A stretch of DNA of 29,119 nt from Bdellovibrionaceae bacterium UBA2316 (GCA_002345205.1 DDVI01000058.1:1-29119), one strand, 5' to 3'; counted from the first letter of the stretch, positions 1 through 6,848 are shown. Numbers and translations: made by a program. Notes: generated by a model not told the origin, from the letters alone.

Positions 1-11
1 GTTTTCAAAAT

Positions 12-39
12 AAAAAAGGCCCCTCATCTGAGGAGCCTT
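12..39 (-). terminator. Intrinsic terminator of the 74-712 gene
   Basis: Read on the minus strand, AAGGCTCCTC and GAGGGGCCTT pair across a 4-nt loop (one G-U pair) and are followed by a run of six T. It lies 35 bases past the stop of the minus-strand gene at 74-712. Confidence 0.85.
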
Positions 40-73
40 CTTCGTCAATTAGATAAGATAGCTAGGTATCAAA

Positions 74-712
74 TTATCTACGGCACTTATATTCTTCGTG
101 CTTTGGTGTGTTTTGACCAGAGTACTGACCGTTGATCATGATTTTGCAGTTACCTTTGTTCGACCATTCGTAAGAAACGCGGCCTGGACGAGCACCACAA
201 AGATACTCTTGGTGTTCTGGAGTGTTGCGACCAGAGTAAACGCCATCAACCATAATTTTGCAATTGTTGTTGTTTGACCATTCATATGTCGTACGACCGT
301 ACGATGGGTATGAAGGGTAAGATGGTTGAGTTGGACGAGAAATTAAGCACGACCACCAGCCTAAAGTGATTTGTTTTCTTTCAACAACGCCACCGTGACG
401 GTTTCTTAATTGAAACTCAACAGCACAATCTTTACCTAATTCATTTTCCATTCTTTTGCTTAATGTGTAAGACGAGCCTTGGAAATCATATGACTTAATT
501 ACGCGACGGCTAGTAACGTCTACGAAACGTAGCTCAGAGCAATATGACTTATTAATGCCACCTTCAAACTTAAGAGCTAAATCTCCGTTTGCAGCTTCTC
601 TTAATTCTACAGAGCCACCACATTGATATAGTCTTTCGCTATCTAAGTAACGGCTAGCACCGAAAACATTAACGGCAGCTAATGATAACAATGAAATTAA
701 TAACATTTTCAT
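74..712 (-). CDS. Secreted protein with two NCK-type 30-residue repeats
   Basis: Family not recognised. The 212-residue product has a Sec signal peptide (MKMLLISLLSLAAVNVFGA), so it is probably exported to the periplasm or beyond. Residues about 20-125 form a domain of unknown type with several cysteines. A PSYPSYPSY linker near 130-140 leads to two direct 30-residue repeats at 143-172 and 181-210. Each runs Y-E-W-S-N, then N-C-K-I-M, then Y-S-G-x-N-T-P, and ends in Cys, so each may close one disulfide. AGGAGA lies 7 bases before the ATG. The neighbour at 956-1246 is a shorter paralogue with the same repeat and a similar 5' leader, so this is a local duplication. Export is well supported; function is unknown. 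Confidence 0.85.
   Translation of the reverse strand: MKMLLISLLSLAAVNVFGASRYLDSERLYQCGGSVELREAANGDLALKFEGGINKSYCSELRFVDVTSRRVIKSYDFQGSSYTLSKRMENELGKDCAVEFQLRNRHGGVVERKQITLGWWSCLISRPTQPSYPSYPSYGRTTYEWSNNNNCKIMVDGVYSGRNTPEHQEYLCGARPGRVSYEWSNKGNCKIMINGQYSGQNTPKHEEYKCRR
83..172 (-). repeat. NCK repeat, second copy in the 74-712 gene
   Basis: Encodes residues 181-210 (YEWSNKGNCKIMINGQYSG and onward to a terminal Cys). It is 90 bases long and starts 114 bases from the matching position in the other copy. The protein repeat is better conserved than the DNA. Confidence 0.8.
197..286 (-). repeat. NCK repeat, first copy in the 74-712 gene
   Basis: Encodes residues 143-172 (YEWSNNNNCKIMVDGVYSG to a terminal Cys). 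It aligns without gaps to the copy at 83-172. Two more divergent copies are in the 956-1246 gene. Confidence 0.8.
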
Positions 713-901
713 AAATTCTCCTAAAATGGGTTGTTTGGTTTTGTTTAATTTACGAAACCAAGAATATAGAATTTATAAAAAATAAGAACTGAACTGATTT
801 TGTACAGCAGAAATTACAAACGAGAAAAGCTCGAATGCCTACAGCCAACGAGAAATTAGGGAGTTAACTTGAAAACAGTAAAAGACCTGTTAAAGAAAAA
901 T

Positions 902-934
902 AAAAAAAGACCCCCACCAGTGGCAGAGGTCTTT
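902..934 (-). terminator. Intrinsic terminator of the 956-1246 gene
   Basis: On the minus strand AAAGACC pairs with GGTCTTT, an inner GCCAC/GTGG(G) stem closes the hairpin, and a run of T follows. It is about 20 bases past the stop. Confidence 0.8.
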
Positions 935-955
935 AATTAGTTTAAATTTAAAAAA

Positions 956-1246
956 CTAGTGTCTAACTGAACAATAGTAGTCAGAAACCAAAGTACCAGT
1001 AAATTGATCGTTGATCATCATTTTGCAGTTACCTTTTCTTGACCATTCGTACTTTAGGTAAGTACCTTTAGGCATTCCGTCGATTGGCGCACACCAAGAG
1101 TGTGACACGTTAGTACCAGAATATTGGTAGTTGATCATAAGCTTGCAGTTTCCAGCATTAGAAATCGCATAAGAATATGGGTTATAGTCAGCAGCAAAAA
1201 CGTTTACTGCAACAAGCGTAACAAGGGATACTAAAATAGCTTTCAT
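956..1246 (-). CDS. Small secreted NCK-repeat protein
   Basis: Family not recognised. The 96-residue product has a signal peptide (MKAILVSLVTLVAVNVFAA), so the mature protein is about 77 residues and consists almost only of two repeats. The first (about residues 26-52) holds GNCKLMIN and YSG; the second (about 66-92) holds YEWSRKGNCKMMIN and FTG. Each ends in a Cys. This is the same repeat as in the neighbour at 74-712, without that protein's N-terminal domain. AGGAG precedes the ATG at 1246. Terminators on both genes suggest separate transcripts. The small, cysteine-paired, repeat-only layout would fit a surface-binding or adhesin-like module, but nothing in the sequence shows the target. 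Confidence 0.8.
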   Translation of the reverse strand: MKAILVSLVTLVAVNVFAADYNPYSYAISNAGNCKLMINYQYSGTNVSHSWCAPIDGMPKGTYLKYEWSRKGNCKMMINDQFTGTLVSDYYCSVRH

Positions 1247-1550
1247 AAAAACTCCTTAATAGGGTTAGTTGGTTTGTTGTGTCTACGAAAGCAATAATAA
1301 TCTATAAAAAAAAATTTGAAAATTGTACGAAATTTGGTGAGCAATCTTTTCAGTGTGCAGAGAAAAATTTTTATCTTCGCTGTAAATTTCTGCAGGAATT
1401 TTTTTCTAAAACGCAGAGAAAAATGCGTCTAATGCACTAAAATAACACTGACTAAATTAGAAAATTTTCACGGATATTGAGAGAAACAAAACGCGAATCT
1501 AAAACTTTTAATTTTTTGTTCAAAACGTAACAGGATATTTTACGTATTTT
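1247..1550. other. 304-base intergenic region with repeated sites
   Basis: It holds the leader of the minus-strand gene (1247 to about 1312), two copies of GCAGAGAAAAAT (1357-1368 and 1413-1424) and between them a near-perfect 18-base palindrome (1384-1401, AAATTTCTGCAGGAATTT). I see no convincing -35/-10 pair for the plus-strand gene at 1551 and no gene. Confidence 0.5.
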
Positions 1551-2486
1551 GTGGTGAAGCACGGCCAGACAGGAAAACATAGCCAAAAACTCGACCAAGA
1601 TAAAAAACTTGATCTTGTTTTTGAATCATCTCAAACTTATAGAATGGAAAAATGTCCGCGCTGCCAACTACAGGTAACTGAGCTTCACGCTATCGATCCA
1701 GAATTCGAAGCGCAGCTTCAAGCTATTGATGAAGTGATCACTGGCGCTATTTGTTTAGCCTGTAGTTCCGATCTTAGGAAAATGCTTTCGCAAAGTCGCG
1801 GAGGCGTTCTGCTTGCGCAGGAACGCGCAAAAGAATCCTATCGCTTAGATTTATGGAAGAATCGGGTATCACTTATAAAAAAAGCACGCGATTTCATGAG
1901 TGCCAAAAACTTTACGGCCGCAGCAGTTACATACGAAAAATATATCAAAGTTTTAGAAATTGTTTTTAACTTAAAAAAAGGCGAAACCCTGACGCCCAAG
2001 TTGTTTAAAGATTCAGCTCGCACCAGTGAAATCACCGTGGTTGCCTCCGTTTATTGGGATTTGTTTCGAATCTATGACACTAATGACAAATACAATGATC
2101 GCCAACAAATGGCGGGCAAACAATTAGCTTCGTTCATTCAGTACTCAACAATTTACCCCGACATCATTAAAAAAGCAGAAGCCTTTGCTCGTTCAGCGAA
2201 GAATCCTGCTATCGTAAAGGGATTTATAAAAGATGCAACTCAACAGCGCCCCCGCTGCTTTATTGCGACTAGTACGTTTGGCGACCCATTTTGCGAGGAA
2301 GTAGTGTATTTACGCCTATTCCGTGATTATGTACTATGCACAAACCCACTGGGCCGCCTTTTCGTAAATGCTTATTATATAATATCCCCACCCCTTGCCA
2401 GCCTCATTGACAAGCATATTTTCCTGAAAAAATGCAGTAATTGCCTACTGAATAGCGTGATTAAATGCATTAGACATATTTATTGA
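1551..2486 (+). CDS. Zinc-ribbon protein with C-terminal CFI-box domain
   Basis: Soluble protein of up to 311 residues. An N-terminal CPRC (about residues 35-38) and a later CLAC (about 69-72) form a likely four-cysteine zinc ribbon. A helical middle part follows, including a segment like a TPR helix pair (FMSAKNFTAAAVTYEKYIKV). Near residue 237 begins CFIATSTFGDP, continuing through LRLFRDYVL, NPLGR and SPPLASLI. This is the CFI-box-CTERM module, which occurs at the ends of many proteins of unknown role. A further cysteine-rich tail follows (KKCSNC). The start is uncertain: GTG at 1551 has only a distant AGGA, and ATG at 1643, just before the zinc ribbon, is the alternative and also lacks a Shine-Dalgarno. 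No enzyme function can be assigned. Confidence 0.75.
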   Translation: MVKHGQTGKHSQKLDQDKKLDLVFESSQTYRMEKCPRCQLQVTELHAIDPEFEAQLQAIDEVITGAICLACSSDLRKMLSQSRGGVLLAQERAKESYRLDLWKNRVSLIKKARDFMSAKNFTAAAVTYEKYIKVLEIVFNLKKGETLTPKLFKDSARTSEITVVASVYWDLFRIYDTNDKYNDRQQMAGKQLASFIQYSTIYPDIIKKAEAFARSAKNPAIVKGFIKDATQQRPRCFIATSTFGDPFCEEVVYLRLFRDYVLCTNPLGRLFVNAYYIISPPLASLIDKHIFLKKCSNCLLNSVIKCIRHIY

Positions 2487-2541
2487 GTGACAGGATTTCC
2501 GTCTTTTCATTACTTTGAAGGGTGAAGAAAGGATTTCTTAT

Positions 2542-3663
2542 ATGAGTCAACGTCATTACGATTACATCATAGTCGGCAGCGGTTTACCCGGAATGCTACT
2601 AGCTAACACTCTAAGCCGTTACACTTCTAATATCGCTTTGCTTGAGGCAAATGAAACTTTTGGTGGATGCCATAAGAAAATCGACAATGCAATGGGACCA
2701 TCTGAAAATGGTCTACGTTTTTTCCCAAACACCGATTCGTCTCGTTCCGCTTTGGAATTTGTCGAGAACGTAATGGGCTTAAAAGTTCAAGATGAACCCC
2801 AGGAAGCTCCGGTCGTTTTTTTTGAGGGTGGTCAGTTTAAGCCGTTTCTAGGGTTTGGAGATGTTCATGTCGATTTCTATGACGAATTAGCTTATTTCCT
2901 ATCGTCATCTGAAATTCCTCTAAAATTCCCCGTTTATGAATGGCCAAAACGTTTAATGGAAAACTTTAAAGGCGATTTTCTGCCTCGCTCAATCGTGACA
3001 CGTTTCCAAAGCGAAGGTACACACGTAAAAAGCGTTCTAGTCAACGGAACGAAGACTCTACACGCCGACCAATTTATATTCTGTGGATCGTTTAAAGATC
3101 TAAGTGTTTTGCTTCCAACAGAAACGCTGTCATCGCGTGCAAAAAACAAACTGAACAAAACTAACTATTGGACTTCAATCTGTTTAGACATCGTTCACTC
3201 GGTGCCATTCGAACACACGAACAAATTTCATGTTTTAAATGGAACGACTCAAGATGAGTTAGGTCCGTGTTTTGGTAAAGTTTATGCTCCAGGCGAGACG
3301 TCTCAGTTTTCACAATGGATTTCGTTCGTTGATGATGAATTATCGGATGATTCAGAAGTCACGGCGCATGCTCTAAAAAAGATGAAACGACAAATTAAAC
3401 GCGCCTACCCTACAGCCCTAGATAATCCACTGTCTGAACGTATCTTCGTCTATTCTAATTACGCAGGCGATGGCGTCCTTAAAGTGAATGAAAACCAAAC
3501 TATCGCGGGTTTAGACAATCTTTGGATTGCTTCACCGACGATCAATCAGCACAAAAATATGGTCGGTGCTATTAAACAAGCAGAGCTTGTACTCTCGAGT
3601 TTAGGTTTTACAGCAGAAAAACAGAATGTTGAGAATTCGGTGCAAGACGCTAATATGATTTGA
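2542..3663 (+). CDS. FAD-dependent oxidoreductase (amine-oxidase/desaturase-like fold)
   Basis: 373 residues from the ATG at 2542, chosen because AGAAAGG lies 8 bases upstream; the frame can be extended to TTG at 2515. The N-terminus carries the Rossmann dinucleotide motif DYIIVGSGLPGMLLA, then an acidic strand end (LLEAN) and FGG, as in protoporphyrinogen oxidase, phytoene desaturase and amine oxidase relatives. The C-terminus, with DNLWIASPT and then MVGAIKQAELV, matches the second FAD-binding segment of these families. There is no signal peptide, so it is cytoplasmic. The substrate is not evident and the neighbours (CFI-box protein and PHA depolymerase) do not suggest one. Confidence 0.7.
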   Translation: MSQRHYDYIIVGSGLPGMLLANTLSRYTSNIALLEANETFGGCHKKIDNAMGPSENGLRFFPNTDSSRSALEFVENVMGLKVQDEPQEAPVVFFEGGQFKPFLGFGDVHVDFYDELAYFLSSSEIPLKFPVYEWPKRLMENFKGDFLPRSIVTRFQSEGTHVKSVLVNGTKTLHADQFIFCGSFKDLSVLLPTETLSSRAKNKLNKTNYWTSICLDIVHSVPFEHTNKFHVLNGTTQDELGPCFGKVYAPGETSQFSQWISFVDDELSDDSEVTAHALKKMKRQIKRAYPTALDNPLSERIFVYSNYAGDGVLKVNENQTIAGLDNLWIASPTINQHKNMVGAIKQAELVLSSLGFTAEKQNVENSVQDANMI

Positions 3664-3687
3664 CTCTAAAGTAGTATTTAGGAAACA

Positions 3688-3711
3688 ATCCCCCACAGCA
3701 AAATGGGGGAT
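3688..3711 (+). promoter_or_regulatory. Hairpin masking the Shine-Dalgarno of the PHA depolymerase gene
   Basis: ATCCCCCA (3688-3695) pairs perfectly with TGGGGGAT (3704-3711) around an 8-base loop. The GGGGG of the 3' arm is the only plausible ribosome binding site, ending 4 bases before the ATG at 3714. The hairpin has no T-run after it, so it is more likely translational control than a terminator. Confidence 0.6.
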
Positions 3712-3713
3712 CT

Positions 3714-4733
3714 ATGAAGACTACTTTTCTGTTCCTAATCTGGTTACTTTTCGTCTCTACAAGTTTTTCACAGACAACGACCAACAAACTTCCAAAATTA
3801 AATATCGACCTTTCAAATATCACCGTATCAGGTGTGTCGTCTGGCGGCTACATGGCAGTTCAACTGCACGTGGCTCTATCGACAGTATTTAAAGGTGCAG
3901 CGTCCGTTGCTGGAGGTCCTTACTGGTGCTCAGAAGGCAGCGATCGCATCGCTCAGGACAAATGCATGAAACATGCAGATCAAATAAAAACTGAAACATC
4001 AATCAATAGAGCCGTCTCTGAAGCCAAAACTGGAAAAATTGAAAGCTTAGATAATTTAAAAAACTCTAAAGTTTATATTTTCGCTTCGCCAAAAGACACT
4101 GTGGTTCCAAAGCCAAACGGTGATCGCTTATACGAATTCTATTCAAAATTCATTCCTAAAAATCAAATCGTTTATCAAAATCAAATTCCTTCGGGTCACT
4201 CTTGGGTGACTAACAGTTTTGGTAATTCGTGCTCAACAGAATCTATTCCCTACATTAACAACTGCAATTATGACATGGCCGGTGAAATGTTAAAGTTGTT
4301 CTATGGAAACTTAAAAGTGAGCCGCGCTAGCCGTGCTGTTGTGAATTCTCAGCTTTATCAATTTGATCAAAGCGAATTTCAAACTCAAAACTCGGCACTT
4401 TATAACTTTGGTTATGTTTATGTCCCTAAAACGTGCGTAGAAAATCGCAACGGTTCCCGTGCAAATGCATGTAAACTGCACGTAGCACTTCATGGTTGCT
4501 TGATGAATCCTGGAATTATTCAAGATAAGTTCGCTGTTAATTCTGGCTTAAATACATGGGCCGAGGCTAATGGGATCGTTATCCTTTATCCTCAAGCTAA
4601 TGTCGTAGCTGGCAACCCGTTTGGATGCTGGGACTGGTTCGGTTATACAGATAAACAAAACTTCGCTAACCGTAACGGTCCCCAAATTATCGCTATCCAA
4701 AAAATGGTTTACCGCCTACTTGGTAAATTCTAA
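3714..4733 (+). CDS. Secreted PHA (polyhydroxybutyrate) depolymerase, type-2 catalytic domain
   Basis: 339 residues with a signal peptide ending near residue 20 (FVSTSFSQ). It is an alpha/beta hydrolase predicted to cleave ester bonds of short-chain polyhydroxyalkanoate. The lipase box GVSSG gives nucleophile Ser42. SPKD gives Asp128 and GHS gives His162. The oxyanion-hole motif LHVALHGC (His260) comes after the triad, which is the order of type-2 rather than type-1 depolymerase domains. Several cysteines fit a secreted protein. No linker or substrate-binding domain is present, so it may act on soluble or amorphous polymer or oligomers, such as granules released from prey. Its start is held in a hairpin at 3688-3711, and a terminator lies inside the end of the converging gene. 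Confidence 0.85.
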   Translation: MKTTFLFLIWLLFVSTSFSQTTTNKLPKLNIDLSNITVSGVSSGGYMAVQLHVALSTVFKGAASVAGGPYWCSEGSDRIAQDKCMKHADQIKTETSINRAVSEAKTGKIESLDNLKNSKVYIFASPKDTVVPKPNGDRLYEFYSKFIPKNQIVYQNQIPSGHSWVTNSFGNSCSTESIPYINNCNYDMAGEMLKLFYGNLKVSRASRAVVNSQLYQFDQSEFQTQNSALYNFGYVYVPKTCVENRNGSRANACKLHVALHGCLMNPGIIQDKFAVNSGLNTWAEANGIVILYPQANVVAGNPFGCWDWFGYTDKQNFANRNGPQIIAIQKMVYRLLGKF

Positions 4734-4736
4734 TTT

Positions 4737-5615
4737 TTATAAATCTGCTTTTGAAAAAACTGGGTCTTGTGTCACCTGGCTCAGTTTTTTTGTCACGGAA
4801 TTAAGCTCTTTTCCCGAATATTTCGTGATCCAGCCCTTGCGTTCTCCAATAATACTTTCGATCATCGGTCGTGCATGTTCGCGCGAATAAGGCACTGTCG
4901 CCACCTTCTTTAAATACTGCTTAGATAGGTCTGTTTTCATTTCTTTAGAACTAAATACGTAAATATCCATATCAAATGTTCTACCTTCATGTGTAAACAG
5001 CATCGGAACGGCAATGGACGTTGCCGGGTACATCACTTGAAGCGGTCTTGATACCAAATCGGCCTCTCCAGGTTTATTCATTTTCATGCGAATCGCCAGG
5101 AAAGCCGCACCCTTTTTCAAGTACCGCTTCTGCTTATCCACGGGCATCGGGTTAAACTTATTCTTCTGAAGCCACGTATTTAACTCGTCTCCGCCGGTTT
5201 CTTTTAAAATTTCGATGGGTTGGATTTGAAATCCACCCACCTGAACTTGATCATGCACTTTGATTCCCGTACCTCCGCCATCGTTTCCAAGCGCCCCCCC
5301 ACGTCCTTTTTGCATCAAGTTTGACTCAAATTGCACAAACTGCTGGGATAGCTCTTGAAAAAGCGGACCATCGACTTCTTTATACGCCGCTGGCAGCGCA
5401 GGGAACGGCAATACCCAGGCTATTTCCTTAGGAAATTTGCTCGCGCTTAGCTGAGTTCTTAGGATCATGTGGGCGTTTTCGCCATCATGAAATACGAAAA
5501 ATTCCTGCAAACCTTCGGTTATTTTGATTTTTTTGCTATCTGGGTAATGAAGGCAGGCTTCTGAAGTCGAAGTCACTAGGACTATAAACAGTAGACGATT
5601 TATAAATAATTTCAT
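4737..5615 (-). CDS. Exported DUF2330-like protein
   Basis: 292 residues. A short signal peptide ends before a Cys (STSEACLHYPD), so it is exported and possibly lipid-anchored. The stretch FFVFHDGENAHMILRTQL followed by IAWVLPFPALP resembles DUF2330, a family of unknown function found in exported proteins of varied bacteria. A glycine-rich part (about residues 103-120, GRGGALGNDGGGTG) interrupts the domain. Only 3 bases separate its stop from the stop of the converging depolymerase gene. The role is unknown. The family call is from memory of the motif, not from a search. Confidence 0.65.
   Translation of the reverse strand: MKLFINRLLFIVLVTSTSEACLHYPDSKKIKITEGLQEFFVFHDGENAHMILRTQLSASKFPKEIAWVLPFPALPAAYKEVDGPLFQELSQQFVQFESNLMQKGRGGALGNDGGGTGIKVHDQVQVGGFQIQPIEILKETGGDELNTWLQKNKFNPMPVDKQKRYLKKGAAFLAIRMKMNKPGEADLVSRPLQVMYPATSIAVPMLFTHEGRTFDMDIYVFSSKEMKTDLSKQYLKKVATVPYSREHARPMIESIIGERKGWITKYSGKELNSVTKKLSQVTQDPVFSKADL
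4754..4790 (+). terminator. Terminator of the depolymerase gene, nested in the converging gene
   Basis: AAAAAACTG and CAGTTTTTTT pair around a loop of about 18 bases, with the T-run on the plus strand. It starts 21 bases after the depolymerase stop and is itself coding sequence for the last residues of the 4737-5615 gene. Confidence 0.6.
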
Positions 5616-5639
5616 ATCCCTAGATCGTAATGAAACTCC

Positions 5640-5669
5640 TTGCCTAGGGCAAAATGTTCGTGTTAGCTA
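5640..5669 (+). promoter_or_regulatory. Candidate promoter and palindrome before rpsB
   Basis: TTGCCT (5640-5645), an 18-base spacer and TAGCTA (5664-5669) form a fair sigma70-type promoter for the rpsB operon. The -35 lies in a palindrome TTGCC-TAG-GGCAA (5640-5652). A small ORF starting at 5654 would not fit this exact start site, so only one of the two can be right. Confidence 0.4.
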
Positions 5670-5794
5670 TCACACCAAATACTCACTTCGAGTTACTATC
5701 TGGTCCCGAAAAAAACGGGTGCTACTTTAAGGGGAAACCATCGGTTTGCGGAAAACGCAAAAACGCGTTTCAAATCGATAACTTAAAGCTCTGA
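5654..5794 (+). CDS. Possible 46-residue upstream ORF in the rpsB leader
   Basis: An ATG at 5654 opens a frame of 46 codons ending in TGA at 5792-5794, 33 bases before rpsB. AGGG lies 4 bases before the ATG. The peptide begins MFVLAITPNTHF and contains a lysine-rich part with two cysteines (NGCYFKGKPSVCGKRKN). The frame could stay open by chance (about one in ten for this length), and the same bases can fold into hairpins. It could be a leader peptide, a small basic protein, or nothing. Confidence 0.3.
   Translation: MFVLAITPNTHFELLSGPEKNGCYFKGKPSVCGKRKNAFQIDNLKL
5705..5788 (+). promoter_or_regulatory. Folded 5' leader of rpsB (possible S2 autoregulatory element)
   Basis: CTTTAAG (5725-5731) is the exact complement of CTTAAAG (5782-5788) and would close a domain. 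Inside it are AAACC/GGTTT (5735-5747, 3-base loop) and an overlapping, mutually exclusive TTTGCG/CGCAAA stem with a GAAAA loop (5745-5761). Before it lies CCCG/CGGG with a 7-A loop (5705-5719). Ribosomal protein S2 is known to repress rpsB-tsf through its leader in other bacteria. I cannot match this to a known leader motif. Confidence 0.4.
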
Positions 5795-5827
5795 CTTGAA
5801 GGCGGAATAACCAGTAAAGGAGAGTCC

Positions 5828-6784
5828 ATGGCTCAAGTAACCATGAAAGAAATGCTAGACGCAGGGGTGCACTTCGGTCACCAAACACAGCGTTGGAACC
5901 CTAAAATGAAGAATTATGTATACACTGCTCGCGGTGGTATCCACATAATCGACCTTCAAAAAACAGTCGTAAAAGCTAATAAAGCTGCTGAATTCGTACG
6001 CGAAGTCGCTGCTAACGGTGGAAAGATCATTTTTGTTGGTACAAAAAAACAAGCCGTAGAACCAATTCAAGAAGCTGCTTTCCGTTCAGGTCAGTTCTTC
6101 GTTACTAAGCGTTGGTTAGGTGGCATGATGACGAATTTTGAAACGATCAAGTCATCAATCGATCGCCTAAAGCGCATTGATCAAATGAAAGAAAAAGGCG
6201 AATTCAATTATTTCTCTAAGAAAGAACGCGCTAAAATCGAAAAAGAATACTTAAAACTTTCTGAATACTTAAACGGTATCAAAGACATGAAAGAAAAACC
6301 AGCTGCGATGTTCGTAGTTGATTTGCCTAAGGAACACATCGCGGTTGCTGAAGCTAAAACTTTGAAAATCCCAGTAATCGGTATCGCTGATACAAATTCA
6401 GATCCAGATTCTATCGAATTTGCTATCCCAGGTAACGACGATGCTATCCGTTCAATCAAATTATTCTCTACTTTGATTGCTGACGCTTACATCGAAGGCG
6501 CTAAAGTTTGGGAACAAAAATTACGTACAATGACTGATAAAGGTTCTGATTCTCCAGCTGCTGATAAAGCAGAACGCGGTGAAAAATCTGAACGTCCAGC
6601 ACGTAAACCACGTCCTACTGATAAAAAAGCAACTCCAGCAGCTGATTCTAAAAAAGCAGCCGGTCCTGAAGTTGTTAAAGTTCAAAAACAAAGAAAACTT
6701 GTTGCTGCTGGTTTAGCAGACGAAGTTGAAATTCAAGCTGAGCTTGAAACGCCGTCAGAAGACGACAACAAAGATCAAGAGTAA
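5828..6784 (+). CDS. rpsB: 30S ribosomal protein S2
   Basis: 318 residues; structural protein of the small ribosomal subunit, needed for S1 binding. The start MKEMLDAGVHFGHQTQRWNPKM is the S2 signature, and GTKKQA, WLGGMMTNF, IPVIGIADTN and DDAIRSIKL follow in family order. AAAGGAGAG precedes the ATG. The core ends near residue 235, and about 80 further residues form a low-complexity charged tail rich in Lys, Ala, Pro and Glu that E. coli S2 (241 residues) lacks. It heads the rpsB-tsf-pyrH-frr block and is separated from tsf by an intrinsic terminator that probably lets only part of transcription through. Confidence 0.97.
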   Translation: MAQVTMKEMLDAGVHFGHQTQRWNPKMKNYVYTARGGIHIIDLQKTVVKANKAAEFVREVAANGGKIIFVGTKKQAVEPIQEAAFRSGQFFVTKRWLGGMMTNFETIKSSIDRLKRIDQMKEKGEFNYFSKKERAKIEKEYLKLSEYLNGIKDMKEKPAAMFVVDLPKEHIAVAEAKTLKIPVIGIADTNSDPDSIEFAIPGNDDAIRSIKLFSTLIADAYIEGAKVWEQKLRTMTDKGSDSPAADKAERGEKSERPARKPRPTDKKATPAADSKKAAGPEVVKVQKQRKLVAAGLADEVEIQAELETPSEDDNKDQE

Positions 6785-6791
6785 ATTCCAT

Positions 6792-6816
6792 AGCGGAGGC
6801 GACCCCTCCGCTTTTT
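6792..6816 (+). terminator. Terminator/attenuator between rpsB and tsf
   Basis: AGCGGAGG (6792-6799) pairs with CCTCCGCT (6805-6812) around a 5-base loop, followed by five T. Partial termination here would make S2 messages exceed EF-Ts messages. No separate tsf promoter is evident in the 30 bases that follow. Confidence 0.8.
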
Positions 6817-6848
6817 CTTCACATTATTAAATAATATCAGGAGTCATT

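Noticed and set aside
83..286. CRISPR-like or mobile repeat array in the first gene
   Set aside because: The repeats are coding, in frame, diverged at DNA level and conserved as protein; no spacers are present.
4621..4890. 89-codon plus-strand ORF across the end of the depolymerase gene
   Set aside because: It is a shadow of the depolymerase and of the converging DUF2330-like gene; no motif and no ribosome site.
5705..5719. CCCG-A7-CGGG as an intrinsic terminator before rpsB
   Set aside because: The stem is 4 base pairs and there is no T-run after it; kept only as part of the leader fold.
5735..5790. tRNA-like T-loop (TTTCAAATC) in the rpsB leader
   Set aside because: Flanking bases do not form a T stem or acceptor stem, so it is not a tRNA.
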